NCBI GenBank assembly: GCA_017618135.1
Contig: JAFZUV010000011.1
Location: forward strand, 1-64,000
Reading direction: 5' to 3'
DNA length: 64,000 nucleotides
DNA from: Clostridia bacterium
Lineage (GTDB): Bacteria > Bacillota > Clostridia > Oscillospirales > Acutalibacteraceae
Both the position numbers and the translations under genes were made by a program. The notes below the pieces were generated by a model. The model saw nothing but the letters and a program-made list of their open reading frames with translations, was not told the origin of the DNA and did not search any database. This document shows, one piece after another, positions 34,836 through 42,590 of the stretch; position 1 is the stretch's first letter, and each line of letters begins with the position of its first letter.

Positions 34836-34864
34836 TTGATTTTAATGTTTAAATGAGATATAAT
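34836..34864 (+). promoter_or_regulatory. Promoter of the mrp-trmB operon
   Basis: TTGATT (34836-34841), a 17-bp spacer and a perfect TATAAT (34859-34864). The leader before the ATG would be only about 10 nt. Confidence 0.75.
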
Positions 34865-34881
34865 AAACTAAAGGTGATAAA

Positions 34882-35703
34882 ATGTCAAAAGAAAGTTGTA
34901 GTGGAAATTGTGCCTCGTGCGCAAGTAATTGTGAGGAGCGTAAGTCGGAAAGCCTGTTTGAACCTACGGGTGAATTTAATGATATTAAACATATTGTTGC
35001 CGTAGTAAGCGGGAAGGGCGGCGTCGGAAAATCGGCAGTAACTTCAACGCTTGCAGCAGAGCTTTGCCGAAGGGGTTACAAGGTAGGAATACTTGATGCT
35101 GATATTACAGGACCTTCAATACCTAAGGCATTTGGGATTACATCGCGGGCTATGCAGAACGATACAGGTATATTACCGGCGGAAACCAAGAACGGCATTA
35201 AAATCATTTCGGTAAATATGATGCTCAGCGATTTGGAACAGCCTGTGGTTTGGCGCGGTCCGGTGATAGCGGGTCTGGTGAAGCAGTTCTGGCAGGATGT
35301 GGTTTGGGGTGACCTTGATTATCTTCTTATAGATTGTCCTCCCGGTACGGGCGATGTTCCGCTTACAATATTCCAAACTATAAGGCTTGACGGTATAATT
35401 ATGGTTACATCACCGCAGGACCTGGTATCTCTAATTGTTAAAAAGGCACTTAATATGGCGAAAATGATGAATATAAATATTATAGGTGTAATTGAGAATA
35501 TGAGTTATATTGTGTGCCCCGATTGCGGTAAGAGAATAAATGCCTTCGGCGAGAGCGGTACAGTTTATGAGGACTTTAGCGTTAAGCTTCTTGGTAAGCT
35601 TCCGATAGACCCCGATTTGGCTGTTATGATGGATAACGGCGCGGTTGAGCACTACGAAAGCGAATTGCTTTCAGAAGCTGTAAGCGAGATGGAATCGTTA
35701 TGA
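34882..35703 (+). CDS. Mrp/NBP35-family P-loop ATPase, Fe-S cluster carrier type
   Basis: This 273-aa cytosolic protein has the deviant Walker A SGKGGVGKS near residue 45, switch DADITGPS and IDCPPGTGD, all hallmarks of ApbC/Mrp Fe-S carriers. A C-terminal CPDCG (CxxC) matches the cluster-bridging pair of the family. The N-terminus is unusual: Cys6, Cys10, Cys13 and Cys17 within the first 17 residues, a spacing different from the eukaryotic Nbp35 motif. The stop overlaps trmB by 4 bases (ATGA). It is inferred to deliver Fe-S clusters to client enzymes. Confidence 0.9.
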   Translation: MSKESCSGNCASCASNCEERKSESLFEPTGEFNDIKHIVAVVSGKGGVGKSAVTSTLAAELCRRGYKVGILDADITGPSIPKAFGITSRAMQNDTGILPAETKNGIKIISVNMMLSDLEQPVVWRGPVIAGLVKQFWQDVVWGDLDYLLIDCPPGTGDVPLTIFQTIRLDGIIMVTSPQDLVSLIVKKALNMAKMMNINIIGVIENMSYIVCPDCGKRINAFGESGTVYEDFSVKLLGKLPIDPDLAVMMDNGAVEHYESELLSEAVSEMESL

Positions 35704-36374
35704 GGATGCGTCATAAGAAGCACTTGACTGAGCGACTTGACGCAGTATCGGACATACTGTTTGTAAGCGAGCACGAGGATAGAAATTTTAACACCGCTGT
35801 TTTAAAAAAAGAGTATATAGATATCAGCAAATGGTTCGGTAACAACAATCCGGTTTTTCTTGAGATCGGCTGTGGTAAAGGCGGGTTTGCCGTGGAATAT
35901 GCGAGAGGTCATAGAGATATCAATGTTATCGCTGTGGAAAAGGATGCAAATGTAATTGTATCGGCCTGTGAGCTTTGCAAATCCGAAAACATACAAAACC
36001 TTAAATTTATCAAGTGTGCGGCTGAATATCTGGAAAAGTATATAAAACCTAATAGTATAAGCGGTATTTTTCTTAACTTTTCCTGTCCTTTTCCAAAAAA
36101 CAAATATGCCTCTCACCGTCTTACTTCAAGCCGCTTTTTAGAGATTTACAAGCGGATTATGGCGCCGGGTGCTAAGATAGAACAAAAGACGGATAATATG
36201 CATTTTTTCGAGTTTTCAATCGAGCAACTGTCTTTTGCCGGATTTAATCTTCAAAACATAAGCCTGGATTTACACAACAGCGATTTTGAAAATAATATAG
36301 TTACCGAATATGAAAGCAGATTTGCGGCGCAAGGCTTGCCGATTTATCGCCTTGAGGCTTATATACCCACTTGA
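35700..36374 (+). CDS. trmB: tRNA (guanine-N7)-methyltransferase
   Basis: This 224-aa class I SAM methyltransferase makes m7G46 in tRNA. The SAM-binding motif FLEIGCGKGGFAVEYA lies near residues 50-65, and AVEKDANVIV is the next conserved strand. The LTSSRFLEIYKR helix and a C-terminal YESRF match TrmB. The region that normally reads DPWPK reads SCPFPKNK here (Cys129 and Phe131), so the usual acidic residue is replaced. Overlap with the mrp-type gene indicates co-expression. Function is likely, but activity could be altered by that change. Confidence 0.87.
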   Translation: MRMRHKKHLTERLDAVSDILFVSEHEDRNFNTAVLKKEYIDISKWFGNNNPVFLEIGCGKGGFAVEYARGHRDINVIAVEKDANVIVSACELCKSENIQNLKFIKCAAEYLEKYIKPNSISGIFLNFSCPFPKNKYASHRLTSSRFLEIYKRIMAPGAKIEQKTDNMHFFEFSIEQLSFAGFNLQNISLDLHNSDFENNIVTEYESRFAAQGLPIYRLEAYIPT

Positions 36375-36384
36375 ATTAAATATT

Positions 36385-36422
36385 ACGCGGTCACCGTATG
36401 AAAAGATTTACGGTGACCGCGT
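36385..36422. terminator. Bidirectional terminator between trmB and the M23 gene
   Basis: A perfect 14-bp stem (36385-36398 with 36409-36422) with a 10-nt loop lies between convergent genes. A short T-run follows on the plus strand and an AT-rich run follows on the minus strand. Confidence 0.9.
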
Positions 36423-36454
36423 TTTGCCCCTAAGCGAAGGCGAGGGCATTGTTT

Positions 36455-37165
36455 TTAGTTTAGTCCGAGTACTTCGAGAGGTGATACAGCTTTATCATTT
36501 TCATATACTTCGATGTGAATGTGGGGCTGATCGTTTGCTTCGCCCGGAACTGTGCCGGAAGTGCCTATAACCGTCCCGCATTTTACTTCGTCACCCTCTT
36601 TTACATTGAGGCTTTCGAGTCCGCAGTATTTTATTGTAAAATCATCACTGTATTGTACTGTAAGAACCCTGCCGAGAGTGGCGCTTTCCTCAGAAGATAT
36701 TACTGTTCCGTCAGTAGCACTTTTGACATCTGTTCCGTTTTTGCACAGGATATCTATGCCTGTATGAATCCGCATATCGCCGTATGTCGCCGAGTACTGC
36801 AGAGCAGTGTCGCTGAACGCCTTTGAAATGTTACCGTCAACCGGCATCATAAAACCGGGCTTTTGCTCGGTTATTTGAATTTCCTGCGTGTCCTCATAAG
36901 GAATATCGCTTTCGGTTTTTCCTACGCTTGAGCTTGGCTCTGGGATATCAAAGTCCGGTTCGGATATATTGCTATTATATGAGCTGTCATTTGATGAGTA
37001 TGTCTTATCTTTGCTTGAATTTTTTTCATCATCTTTAACTTTTGTGTTCATACCCGATATAGCAAGGTAGGAAATAGCGCCTATAGCTAAAAGGCATAAA
37101 ACGATTATCATAACAAAACTCGTTTTGCTGATTTCACCTTTCCGTTTCTCTTCCTCATAATCCAT
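36455..37165 (-). CDS. Membrane-anchored M23 (LytM-type) peptidase, SpoIIQ-like
   Basis: The ATG at 37165 lies 8 nt after GGAAGG; an in-frame GTG at 37174 overlaps that site. The 236-aa product has a membrane helix at about residues 15-37, a Ser/Asp-rich linker and a C-terminal M23 domain with HTGID (His134, Asp138) and HIHIE (His215, His217). The zinc ligands are therefore intact. One helix plus one LytM domain resembles SpoIIQ of sporulating Clostridia, where the zinc site is kept, but other cell-wall hydrolases share this plan. It faces the wall and would cut peptide crosslinks. Confidence 0.85.
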   Translation of the reverse strand: MDYEEEKRKGEISKTSFVMIIVLCLLAIGAISYLAISGMNTKVKDDEKNSSKDKTYSSNDSSYNSNISEPDFDIPEPSSSVGKTESDIPYEDTQEIQITEQKPGFMMPVDGNISKAFSDTALQYSATYGDMRIHTGIDILCKNGTDVKSATDGTVISSEESATLGRVLTVQYSDDFTIKYCGLESLNVKEGDEVKCGTVIGTSGTVPGEANDQPHIHIEVYENDKAVSPLEVLGLN

Positions 37166-37190
37166 ATTTAACACCTTCCTTTAAAAATTT

Positions 37191-37219
37191 TCAGTATGAC
37201 TGTTTTTCGGTCATACTGA
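37191..37219. terminator. 10-bp hairpin upstream of the M23 gene
   Basis: TCAGTATGAC (37191-37200) pairs perfectly with GTCATACTGA (37210-37219). On the plus strand TTTTAGTTTTT follows, the form of a terminator, though no plus-strand gene precedes it. On the minus strand it lies in the leader 12-15 nt before the RBS of the M23 gene. Confidence 0.5.
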
Positions 37220-37327
37220 TTTTAGTTTTTGCGCAACCTTCACTCATATTCTTGGAAAAATGTTTTAAATATATTCATTTAAAATAAAAAAATATAAAAA
37301 GCAGAAACGAGGGTGGTTCGCTTTATA

Positions 37328-37912
37328 ATGAAGGCGGTCTGTACGCGCTGCGGAACAGAATACGGCGAGGTTGATTTGCGCAATCACGACGGTGAAACCA
37401 AAATAATAAACGCCGTCGCGGCGACCTGTGTTGAGAATGGTTATTCGGGTGATATATATTGCCTTAGCTGCAACAGTTTAGTTTCGTCGGGCAGTGAAAC
37501 CCCGCTTGCGGAGCACACTGTGGGCGACTGGCTTTCAGACGCTGACGGGCACTGGCATCACTGCTCTGTTTGTGATAGTGATGTTGACCGCGGGGAGCAT
37601 AGGTTTATCTGGAGGGTAACAAAGAAAGCTACTTCCGCCGAGAACGGATTAAAAGAAGAGCTTTGTTCTGTGTGCGGCTACAAATCAGGCAAATCCGAGA
37701 CAATAGAATATGCGGGATACGAGCCGGACGACATAAACAACGACGGTGTGGTCAATAATCAGGATATTGCGCGGCTTTTCCAGTATTTATCCGGTTGGGG
37801 TGTACCCGTAAACAACAGGGCTATTGATGTTAACAAAGACGGAAATGTTAATAATCAGGATCTTGTTTTCCTTTTTCAAGCACTGTCCGGATGGGAAGTT
37901 GACTTAGTTTAG
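37328..37912 (+). CDS. Dockerin type I protein without signal peptide, possibly truncated
   Basis: The ATG at 37328 is taken as the start; a GTG at 37313 is the other choice, and neither has a well-placed RBS. The product is about 194 aa. The first ~130 residues are Cys/His-rich with CTRCG, CLSC, CSVC and CSVCG pairs like those that separate modules in surface proteins. The end is a type I dockerin with two calcium loops, DINNDGVVNNQD and DVNKDGNVNNQD, each followed by the LFQ helix. Dockerins bind cohesins in cellulosomes, yet no signal peptide is present. The gene may therefore be the 3' remnant of a larger secreted protein. A cohesin protein is encoded about 1 kb downstream. Confidence 0.7.
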   Translation: MKAVCTRCGTEYGEVDLRNHDGETKIINAVAATCVENGYSGDIYCLSCNSLVSSGSETPLAEHTVGDWLSDADGHWHHCSVCDSDVDRGEHRFIWRVTKKATSAENGLKEELCSVCGYKSGKSETIEYAGYEPDDINNDGVVNNQDIARLFQYLSGWGVPVNNRAIDVNKDGNVNNQDLVFLFQALSGWEVDLV

Positions 37913-37953
37913 AATAATGCGGTTCATACCAAACTTTTAAACAGTGTTATAAA

Positions 37954-37982
37954 GAAACCACCTCAGATTGTGAGGTGGTTTC
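37954..37982 (+). terminator. Terminator after the dockerin gene
   Basis: A 12-bp stem (GAAACCACCTCA with TGAGGTGGTTTC) with a 5-nt loop; the only Ts are inside the right arm. Confidence 0.75.
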
Positions 37983-38009
37983 GTCGTAGGTCAGTTTTTT
38001 AAATTATAG

Positions 38010-38038
38010 TTGAAGATTGTTTTATAAAATGGTATTAT
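38010..38038 (+). promoter_or_regulatory. Promoter of nadE
   Basis: TTGAAG (38010-38015), a 17-bp spacer and TATTAT (38033-38038), 31 bases before the start codon. Confidence 0.7.
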
Positions 38039-38069
38039 ATTATAAAATCCGAACTTAAGGGGTGAAAAA

Positions 38070-38795
38070 ATGTTTAACGCGCACAATGTAAAGGAAAACT
38101 GCGTACAGTGGATAAGAGATTTCTTTAAGGAAAACGGCGACGGATGTAACGCGATAGTCGGTATATCCGGCGGAAAGGACAGCTCCGTCGTTGCCGCGCT
38201 GTGCGTTGAGGCACTTGGAAAAGACAGGGTGATAGGCGTCCTTATGCCAAACGGTCATCAACACGATATTGATATGGCGGAACTGCTTGTAAAGCACTTG
38301 GGTATCCGTAGCTTTACTGTCAATATAAAGGAGGCTGTGGACGGAATTATAAAGAACATACCTTTTGATTTGAGCGAGCAGAGCAGAACAAACCTTCCTC
38401 CGAGAATTCGTATGTCAACGCTTTACGCGGTTGCTCAAAGCAATAACGGCAGGGTGGCGAATACCTGTAATTTATCAGAAGATTATGTCGGATATTCTAC
38501 CAGATACGGTGATTCCGCGGGAGATTTCAGCCCGTGCGCTAATCTTACGGTCAGAGAGGTAAAGGCGATAGGCAGAATATTGGGACTGCCTGACGCTTTG
38601 GTTGACAAAGTACCTATTGACGGTCTTTGCGGTAAAACTGATGAGGGAAATTTAGGCTTTACATATGATGAGATTGACCGTTATATAAGAGAGGGTATAA
38701 TAGATGACGCCAAGAAGAAAGAAAGAATAGACAGGCTTCATAAAACAAATCTTTTTAAGCTTCAGCTGATGCCTTCCTTTGACCCCAAAATATAA
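38070..38795 (+). CDS. nadE: Ammonia-dependent NAD+ synthetase
   Basis: This 241-aa enzyme converts deamido-NAD+ and ammonia to NAD+ using ATP. The PP-loop SGGKDSS lies at residues 33-39. NTCNLSEDYVGYSTRYGDSAGDFSP is the deamido-NAD/ATP contact region, and the C-terminal KVPIDGLCGKTDEGNLGF is typical of the family. There is no glutaminase domain, so it uses free ammonia. An AAGGGGTG ribosome-binding site precedes the ATG. It appears to be a single-gene transcription unit with its own promoter and terminator. Confidence 0.95.
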   Translation: MFNAHNVKENCVQWIRDFFKENGDGCNAIVGISGGKDSSVVAALCVEALGKDRVIGVLMPNGHQHDIDMAELLVKHLGIRSFTVNIKEAVDGIIKNIPFDLSEQSRTNLPPRIRMSTLYAVAQSNNGRVANTCNLSEDYVGYSTRYGDSAGDFSPCANLTVREVKAIGRILGLPDALVDKVPIDGLCGKTDEGNLGFTYDEIDRYIREGIIDDAKKKERIDRLHKTNLFKLQLMPSFDPKI

Positions 38796-38798
38796 AAC

Positions 38799-38826
38799 AA
38801 GACCGTCAGGCAAATCTGACGGTCTT
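38799..38826. terminator. Bidirectional terminator between nadE and the cohesin gene
   Basis: AAGACCGTCAG (38799-38809) and CTGACGGTCTT (38816-38826) pair perfectly around six bases, between convergent genes. Confidence 0.88.
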
Positions 38827-38837
38827 TGCTGTATATT

Positions 38838-39917
38838 TCAAACAAGTATCATTAAAACAAGCGTTCTGATGATGCCAATCGGAATTTCACCTGAGATTGC
38901 GGCGCGTTTTATTTTATCAACAATACCCGGTTGTTTGCCATTTCCAAATAAACTGCGCAACACCCGGTCTACCGCAATATCAACATTTACTGTTTTGTCG
39001 TCGTTTATTACAGATTTTGAATTTGCGCCGTTGCTTGAAGTATTATCTGCAATGAATTTTTCTATATCAGTCACTTCGTAGTTGATTTCCGGGAAAACAA
39101 CTTGACCGTTTAAGAAATAAATTAAATTAGATATGGTTGTTTCATCAAATTTATCAAGCAAATTATTAATTGATAACGCGGCGGGTTTTTCATTGGTGTA
39201 AACTATTATGTTAGTTTTAGCGCCGCATTTTGTGCAGTGCTGTGAGAGCATACCGTGTTTTTCCCCTTTAGCGGTTATATCTATGGTAAATTTGTCTTCA
39301 AGCTTATGAGCGGTTGCCTTAAATTCTTCAGGGTTTGAATGACCGCATTTTGTACAGTAGCTGACTTTTATACCGTCTTTTGTGCAGGTGGGTATCACAG
39401 GGGCCTCCCAACCCTCGTAAATATGTTCTCCGGAGCATGATTTTTTAAGCTTCAATGTTCCGCTTTTTGCTGTGTGTTTAACAGTTTTACAATCGGTATT
39501 TGAGATATATGTTTTACTAAGCGAAAGGGAACTCTTTTTAAGCTTTGCTTTTTTATTAACAGTAAACTCAAAGCAAACAAGACTGCCGTTTTCATTAATT
39601 ACATAATCTCCAGTATATGCAATGGCAATTCTGCCGTTCTTTGAGTGGTCAAATGTGCTGAAATCCGGCAATATTCCACCGAGGGGTTTCTTATACTCCA
39701 GTTTTGTTTTATCAAAATTTAAATTGAAGGCAATATTTGAAAAACCGGAGTTGTTTTCAATTTTAACGGACACAAAAACAGTATCTCCGGGATTTGCGGA
39801 AACGTCGGAAATGCTGAGTATAACCGCCTTTTTTTCGGCAAAAGACGGGAATGTAACGATGCTCAGCATCATAAAGATCATTAAAACACAAGAAATTAAA
39901 GAAATAATCTTTTTCAA
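38838..39917 (-). CDS. Small secreted cohesin-domain protein
   Basis: A TTG at 39917 behind GGGTG is preferred; an in-frame GTG at 39926 is part of that site. The product is about 359 aa. A signal peptide (MKKIISLISCVL, cut near SFA) leads into a type I cohesin-like domain (about 33-150: ISDVSANPGDTVFVSVKI, FNLNFDKTKLEY, CFEFTVNKKA). A Cys-rich segment follows (CTKDGIKVSYCTKCG, HCTKCG; about 165-240), then a region of unknown fold and a hydrophobic C-terminus (IPIGIIRTLVLMILV) that could anchor it. One cohesin could present one dockerin protein at the surface, as in simple ruminococcal systems. It has its own promoter. Confidence 0.8.
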   Translation of the reverse strand: MKKIISLISCVLMIFMMLSIVTFPSFAEKKAVILSISDVSANPGDTVFVSVKIENNSGFSNIAFNLNFDKTKLEYKKPLGGILPDFSTFDHSKNGRIAIAYTGDYVINENGSLVCFEFTVNKKAKLKKSSLSLSKTYISNTDCKTVKHTAKSGTLKLKKSCSGEHIYEGWEAPVIPTCTKDGIKVSYCTKCGHSNPEEFKATAHKLEDKFTIDITAKGEKHGMLSQHCTKCGAKTNIIVYTNEKPAALSINNLLDKFDETTISNLIYFLNGQVVFPEINYEVTDIEKFIADNTSSNGANSKSVINDDKTVNVDIAVDRVLRSLFGNGKQPGIVDKIKRAAISGEIPIGIIRTLVLMILV

Positions 39918-39950
39918 GATAATCACCCAAACTTATAAAATCACATAATA

Positions 39951-39979
39951 ACTATAACATTTAACTCTTTATTTGTCAA
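39951..39979 (-). promoter_or_regulatory. Promoter of the cohesin gene
   Basis: Reading the minus strand: TTGACA (39979-39974), a 17-bp spacer and TATAGT (39956-39951), 33 bases before the start codon. Confidence 0.8.
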
Positions 39980-40061
39980 TTGTATAATGGCACAAAGAAT
40001 ATACAATTCAGCCTGAAAACACTAAAAAATCCAAAAATAACCGTGAAATGCTTTTTTTCTC

Positions 40062-40090
40062 TTGACAAACAACTCAAAGAAGTGTAATAT
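40062..40090 (+). promoter_or_regulatory. Promoter of the aromatic amino acid operon
   Basis: Consensus TTGACA (40062-40067), a 17-bp spacer and TAATAT (40085-40090). Transcription would begin near 40097, directly before the leader peptide RBS. Confidence 0.85.
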
Positions 40091-40117
40091 AAGTCTATCA
40101 AAAAGGAGGTTACGGAT

Positions 40118-40198
40118 ATGTCTGTTGTAACAAGCTGTTTTTACTTTTATTACTTTAGTACGGACTGCCTGCCTTCTTCGAAGAGTTCAGCAGAATGA
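40118..40198 (+). CDS. Phe/Tyr-rich leader peptide of the aromatic operon attenuator
   Basis: A 26-codon reading frame starts 8 nt after AAAAGGAGG. Its residues 8-13 are Phe-Tyr-Phe-Tyr-Tyr-Phe (40139-40156) and it ends with TGA at 40196-40198. It lies between a strong promoter and an intrinsic terminator, upstream of genes that make phenylalanine and tyrosine. This is the classical arrangement of attenuation by ribosome stalling: lack of charged tRNA-Phe or tRNA-Tyr would stall the ribosome here and favour an antiterminator. The product itself is not expected to have a function. Confidence 0.88.
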   Translation: MSVVTSCFYFYYFSTDCLPSSKSSAE

Positions 40199-40224
40199 TT
40201 TGCTGCATCTTTAGTTGGTTGGTC

Positions 40225-40262
40225 AGTCCGCATTTGGCATTGTAGCCGATGGCGGGCTTTTT
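40225..40262 (+). terminator. Attenuator terminator of the aromatic operon
   Basis: AGTCCGC (40225-40231) pairs with GCGGGCT (40252-40258), and TTGGC/GCCGA extends the stem after a two-base mismatch. Five Ts, a G and four more Ts follow. CGGACTG at 40161-40167, directly behind the Phe/Tyr codons, can pair with CAGTCCG at 40224-40230, which would break the terminator. A competing CTGC/GCAG stem lies at 40165-40192. Confidence 0.8.
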
Positions 40263-40291
40263 GTTTTATTAACGGTTTTGAGGAGAAAGTT

Positions 40292-41473
40292 ATGAATGAA
40301 AAAATGAGAGCGCTCGGAAAGAGTCCTTCAAAAATCAGAGAAATATTTGAGTATTCAAGGGGGAGAAAAGCTCTCCTCGGCGAGGAAAATGTTTTTGATT
40401 TCAGTCTCGGTAATCCGAGTATACCCGCGCCCGAAAGCGTAAATGAGTCCATCAAGGAACTCGTTTGTGAGAGTGACAGCGTGGCATTGCATGGGTACAC
40501 TTCTGCACAGGGTGATTTAAGCGTCAGGCAGTCGATCGCAGATTCAATAACAAAGCGTTTCGGTGTTACCGCTACGGCAGATGATATTTATATGACTTGC
40601 GGAGCGGCGGCGTCGCTTACAATCACACTTAAGGCAATATGCAATCCCGGTGATGAGGTTATAGTATTATCACCGTTCTTTCCGGAATATAGTGTATTTA
40701 TTGAGAACGCGGGAGCAAAGCGTGTCGAAGTTAAAGCATTGCCTCCGGATTTCACTCTTGATTTTAATGCTCTGGAAAACGCCATAACAGTGAATACCGT
40801 TGCGGTACTTATAAATTTCCCCAATAATCCTACCGGTGCGGTATTGAATGAAGATGAGGCAAAAAGATTATCTTCGGTTTTAGAAAAAAGATCACAAGAG
40901 TATTCCAAAGCAATATATTTAATTTCCGATGAGCCTTACAGAGAACTGAGCTATGAAGAAGAAGTACCTTTTATGCCCAATTATTACAAGAATACAATAG
41001 TTGATTATTCTTTCAGCAAATCACTATCTGTGCCCGGTGAGCGCATAGGGTATATATTTGTACCGTCTGTTGTTCATGAAAGCCGAGATGTATATGCTGC
41101 TGTCTGCGGAGCCGGCAGAAGTATGGGATATGTATGCGCGCCAAGTCTTATGCAGTACGCGATAAAGAACTGTGTTTATGATACTTCTGATATTGAGGAG
41201 TACAATCAAAACAGAATTCTGTTTTATAATTCTTTATCCGATTTAGGATATACCGTAACTAAACCCGGCGGTGCCTTCTATTTGTTTGTAAAATCTCCTT
41301 CCGGTGACAGTAACGAATTTTGCGAACGGGCAAAAAAATATGAGATACTTATGGTTCCCAGCGATAGCTTCGGCGTAAAAGGGTATGCAAGAATTGCTTA
41401 TTGCGTTAAACGGGAAACTATAGAAAAATCCATTCCGGCGTTTAAAGCGCTTATTGAGGAGTATAAAGAATAA
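40292..41473 (+). CDS. PLP-dependent aminotransferase, probably aromatic
   Basis: This 393-aa fold type I aminotransferase has the PLP lysine Lys243 in YSFSKSLSVPGERIGY. NFPNNPTGAVL, SDEPYREL and the C-terminal RIAYCV (Arg for substrate carboxylate) complete the aspartate-aminotransferase pattern. It is the first structural gene behind the Phe/Tyr attenuator and precedes pheA by one base. The likely role is amination of phenylpyruvate and 4-hydroxyphenylpyruvate; a wider substrate range, including aspartate, cannot be excluded. Confidence 0.9.
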   Translation: MNEKMRALGKSPSKIREIFEYSRGRKALLGEENVFDFSLGNPSIPAPESVNESIKELVCESDSVALHGYTSAQGDLSVRQSIADSITKRFGVTATADDIYMTCGAAASLTITLKAICNPGDEVIVLSPFFPEYSVFIENAGAKRVEVKALPPDFTLDFNALENAITVNTVAVLINFPNNPTGAVLNEDEAKRLSSVLEKRSQEYSKAIYLISDEPYRELSYEEEVPFMPNYYKNTIVDYSFSKSLSVPGERIGYIFVPSVVHESRDVYAAVCGAGRSMGYVCAPSLMQYAIKNCVYDTSDIEEYNQNRILFYNSLSDLGYTVTKPGGAFYLFVKSPSGDSNEFCERAKKYEILMVPSDSFGVKGYARIAYCVKRETIEKSIPAFKALIEEYKE

Positions 41474-41474
41474 T

Positions 41475-42563
41475 ATGTCAAATCTTGATGAAGCGAGAAA
41501 ATCAATAAATGAAATAGATAAACAAATGGCTCCGCTTTTTGAAGCCCGTATGGACGCGGTGGGCAGAATAGCGGATTATAAGCGTGAACACGGCCTGAGC
41601 GTTGAGGATTCAGCGAGAGAACAAAAACTGCGTGAAAGTAACTGTAAGCTTATCAGAAACGATGATTATAAATCATATTATGTGAGTTTTCAGAATGCGG
41701 TGATGGATATTTCAAAGTCATATCAGCACCGTTTGTTGGACGGTATGAGAATAGCGTTCAGCGGCGCAAAGGGGGCATTTGCCGATATTACTGCGGCAAA
41801 AATTTTTCCTGACGGTGAGCAAATAGGATTCAGAGATTTTAAAGCTGCGTACGATTCAGTTGCAAGAGGCGAGTGCGATAGCGTGGTTTTACCGCTTGAG
41901 AACAGCGTAGGCGGCGATGTCGGAACCGTAATGGATTTGTGTTTTTTCGGCACGCTTTTTGTTAACGGAATATATGAAACTGAGATAATTCAAAATTTGA
42001 TTGCCATAAAGGGAACATCAATAGGCGATATTAAAACAGTAGTGAGTCACCCGCAGGCACTCAGCCAATGCTCGGAATATATACGGAAAAACGGTTTTGA
42101 AACGATGGAATCCGTAAACACGGCGGTTGCGGCGAAATATGTCAGTGAGTCAAAACGAGGTGACCTTGCGGCAATAGGCAGTGCTTTTGCGGCAAAAGAA
42201 TTCGGATTATCCATTCTTGAAAGCCATATAAACGAGAGCGGCAGCAATACGACAAGATTTGCGGTATTATCTCGTGCCGCAAAGGCTCCGGATAAGAATG
42301 ATGACCGCTTTATATTATTATTCACGGTCAAGAACATTGCCGGTGCACTTGGAAAAGCTGTTTCCATTATAGGTGAACACGGGTTTAATCTTCGTGCGCT
42401 TAAAAGCAGGCCTACAAAAGAGCTTGTATGGAATTATTATTTTTATGCCGAAGGAGAAGGAAATATCAACAGCGATAAGGGGAAAAAAATGCTTTCTTCG
42501 CTTAAAAATTACTGCTTGGATATTAAGGTGTTGGGTAGTTTTGAAAAAGAAATTCGTATTTAG
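41475..42563 (+). CDS. pheA: Bifunctional chorismate mutase / prephenate dehydratase
   Basis: The ATG at 41475, one base after the preceding stop, is chosen over an in-frame TTG at 41454. The product is 362 aa. An AroQ-type chorismate mutase covers about 1-85 (LDEARKSINEIDKQM, MDAVGRIADYKREHG). The prephenate dehydratase domain covers about 95-270 (AFSGAKGAFADITA, LPLENSVGGDVG, GSNTTRF with the catalytic Thr). A C-terminal ACT domain (about 275-355, NIAGALGKAVSIIGEHGFN, LKSRPTKE) should mediate feedback inhibition by Phe. The ESRP motif reads KSRP here. It makes phenylpyruvate from chorismate. Confidence 0.95.
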   Translation: MSNLDEARKSINEIDKQMAPLFEARMDAVGRIADYKREHGLSVEDSAREQKLRESNCKLIRNDDYKSYYVSFQNAVMDISKSYQHRLLDGMRIAFSGAKGAFADITAAKIFPDGEQIGFRDFKAAYDSVARGECDSVVLPLENSVGGDVGTVMDLCFFGTLFVNGIYETEIIQNLIAIKGTSIGDIKTVVSHPQALSQCSEYIRKNGFETMESVNTAVAAKYVSESKRGDLAAIGSAFAAKEFGLSILESHINESGSNTTRFAVLSRAAKAPDKNDDRFILLFTVKNIAGALGKAVSIIGEHGFNLRALKSRPTKELVWNYYFYAEGEGNINSDKGKKMLSSLKNYCLDIKVLGSFEKEIRI

Positions 42564-42590
42564 GCTGAGCATATCGAAAGAGGTAATAGT

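Noticed and set aside
36515-36826. Plus-strand frames opposite the M23 gene
   Set aside because: The minus-strand frame carries intact M23 motifs and a signal anchor; the opposite frames are shadows.
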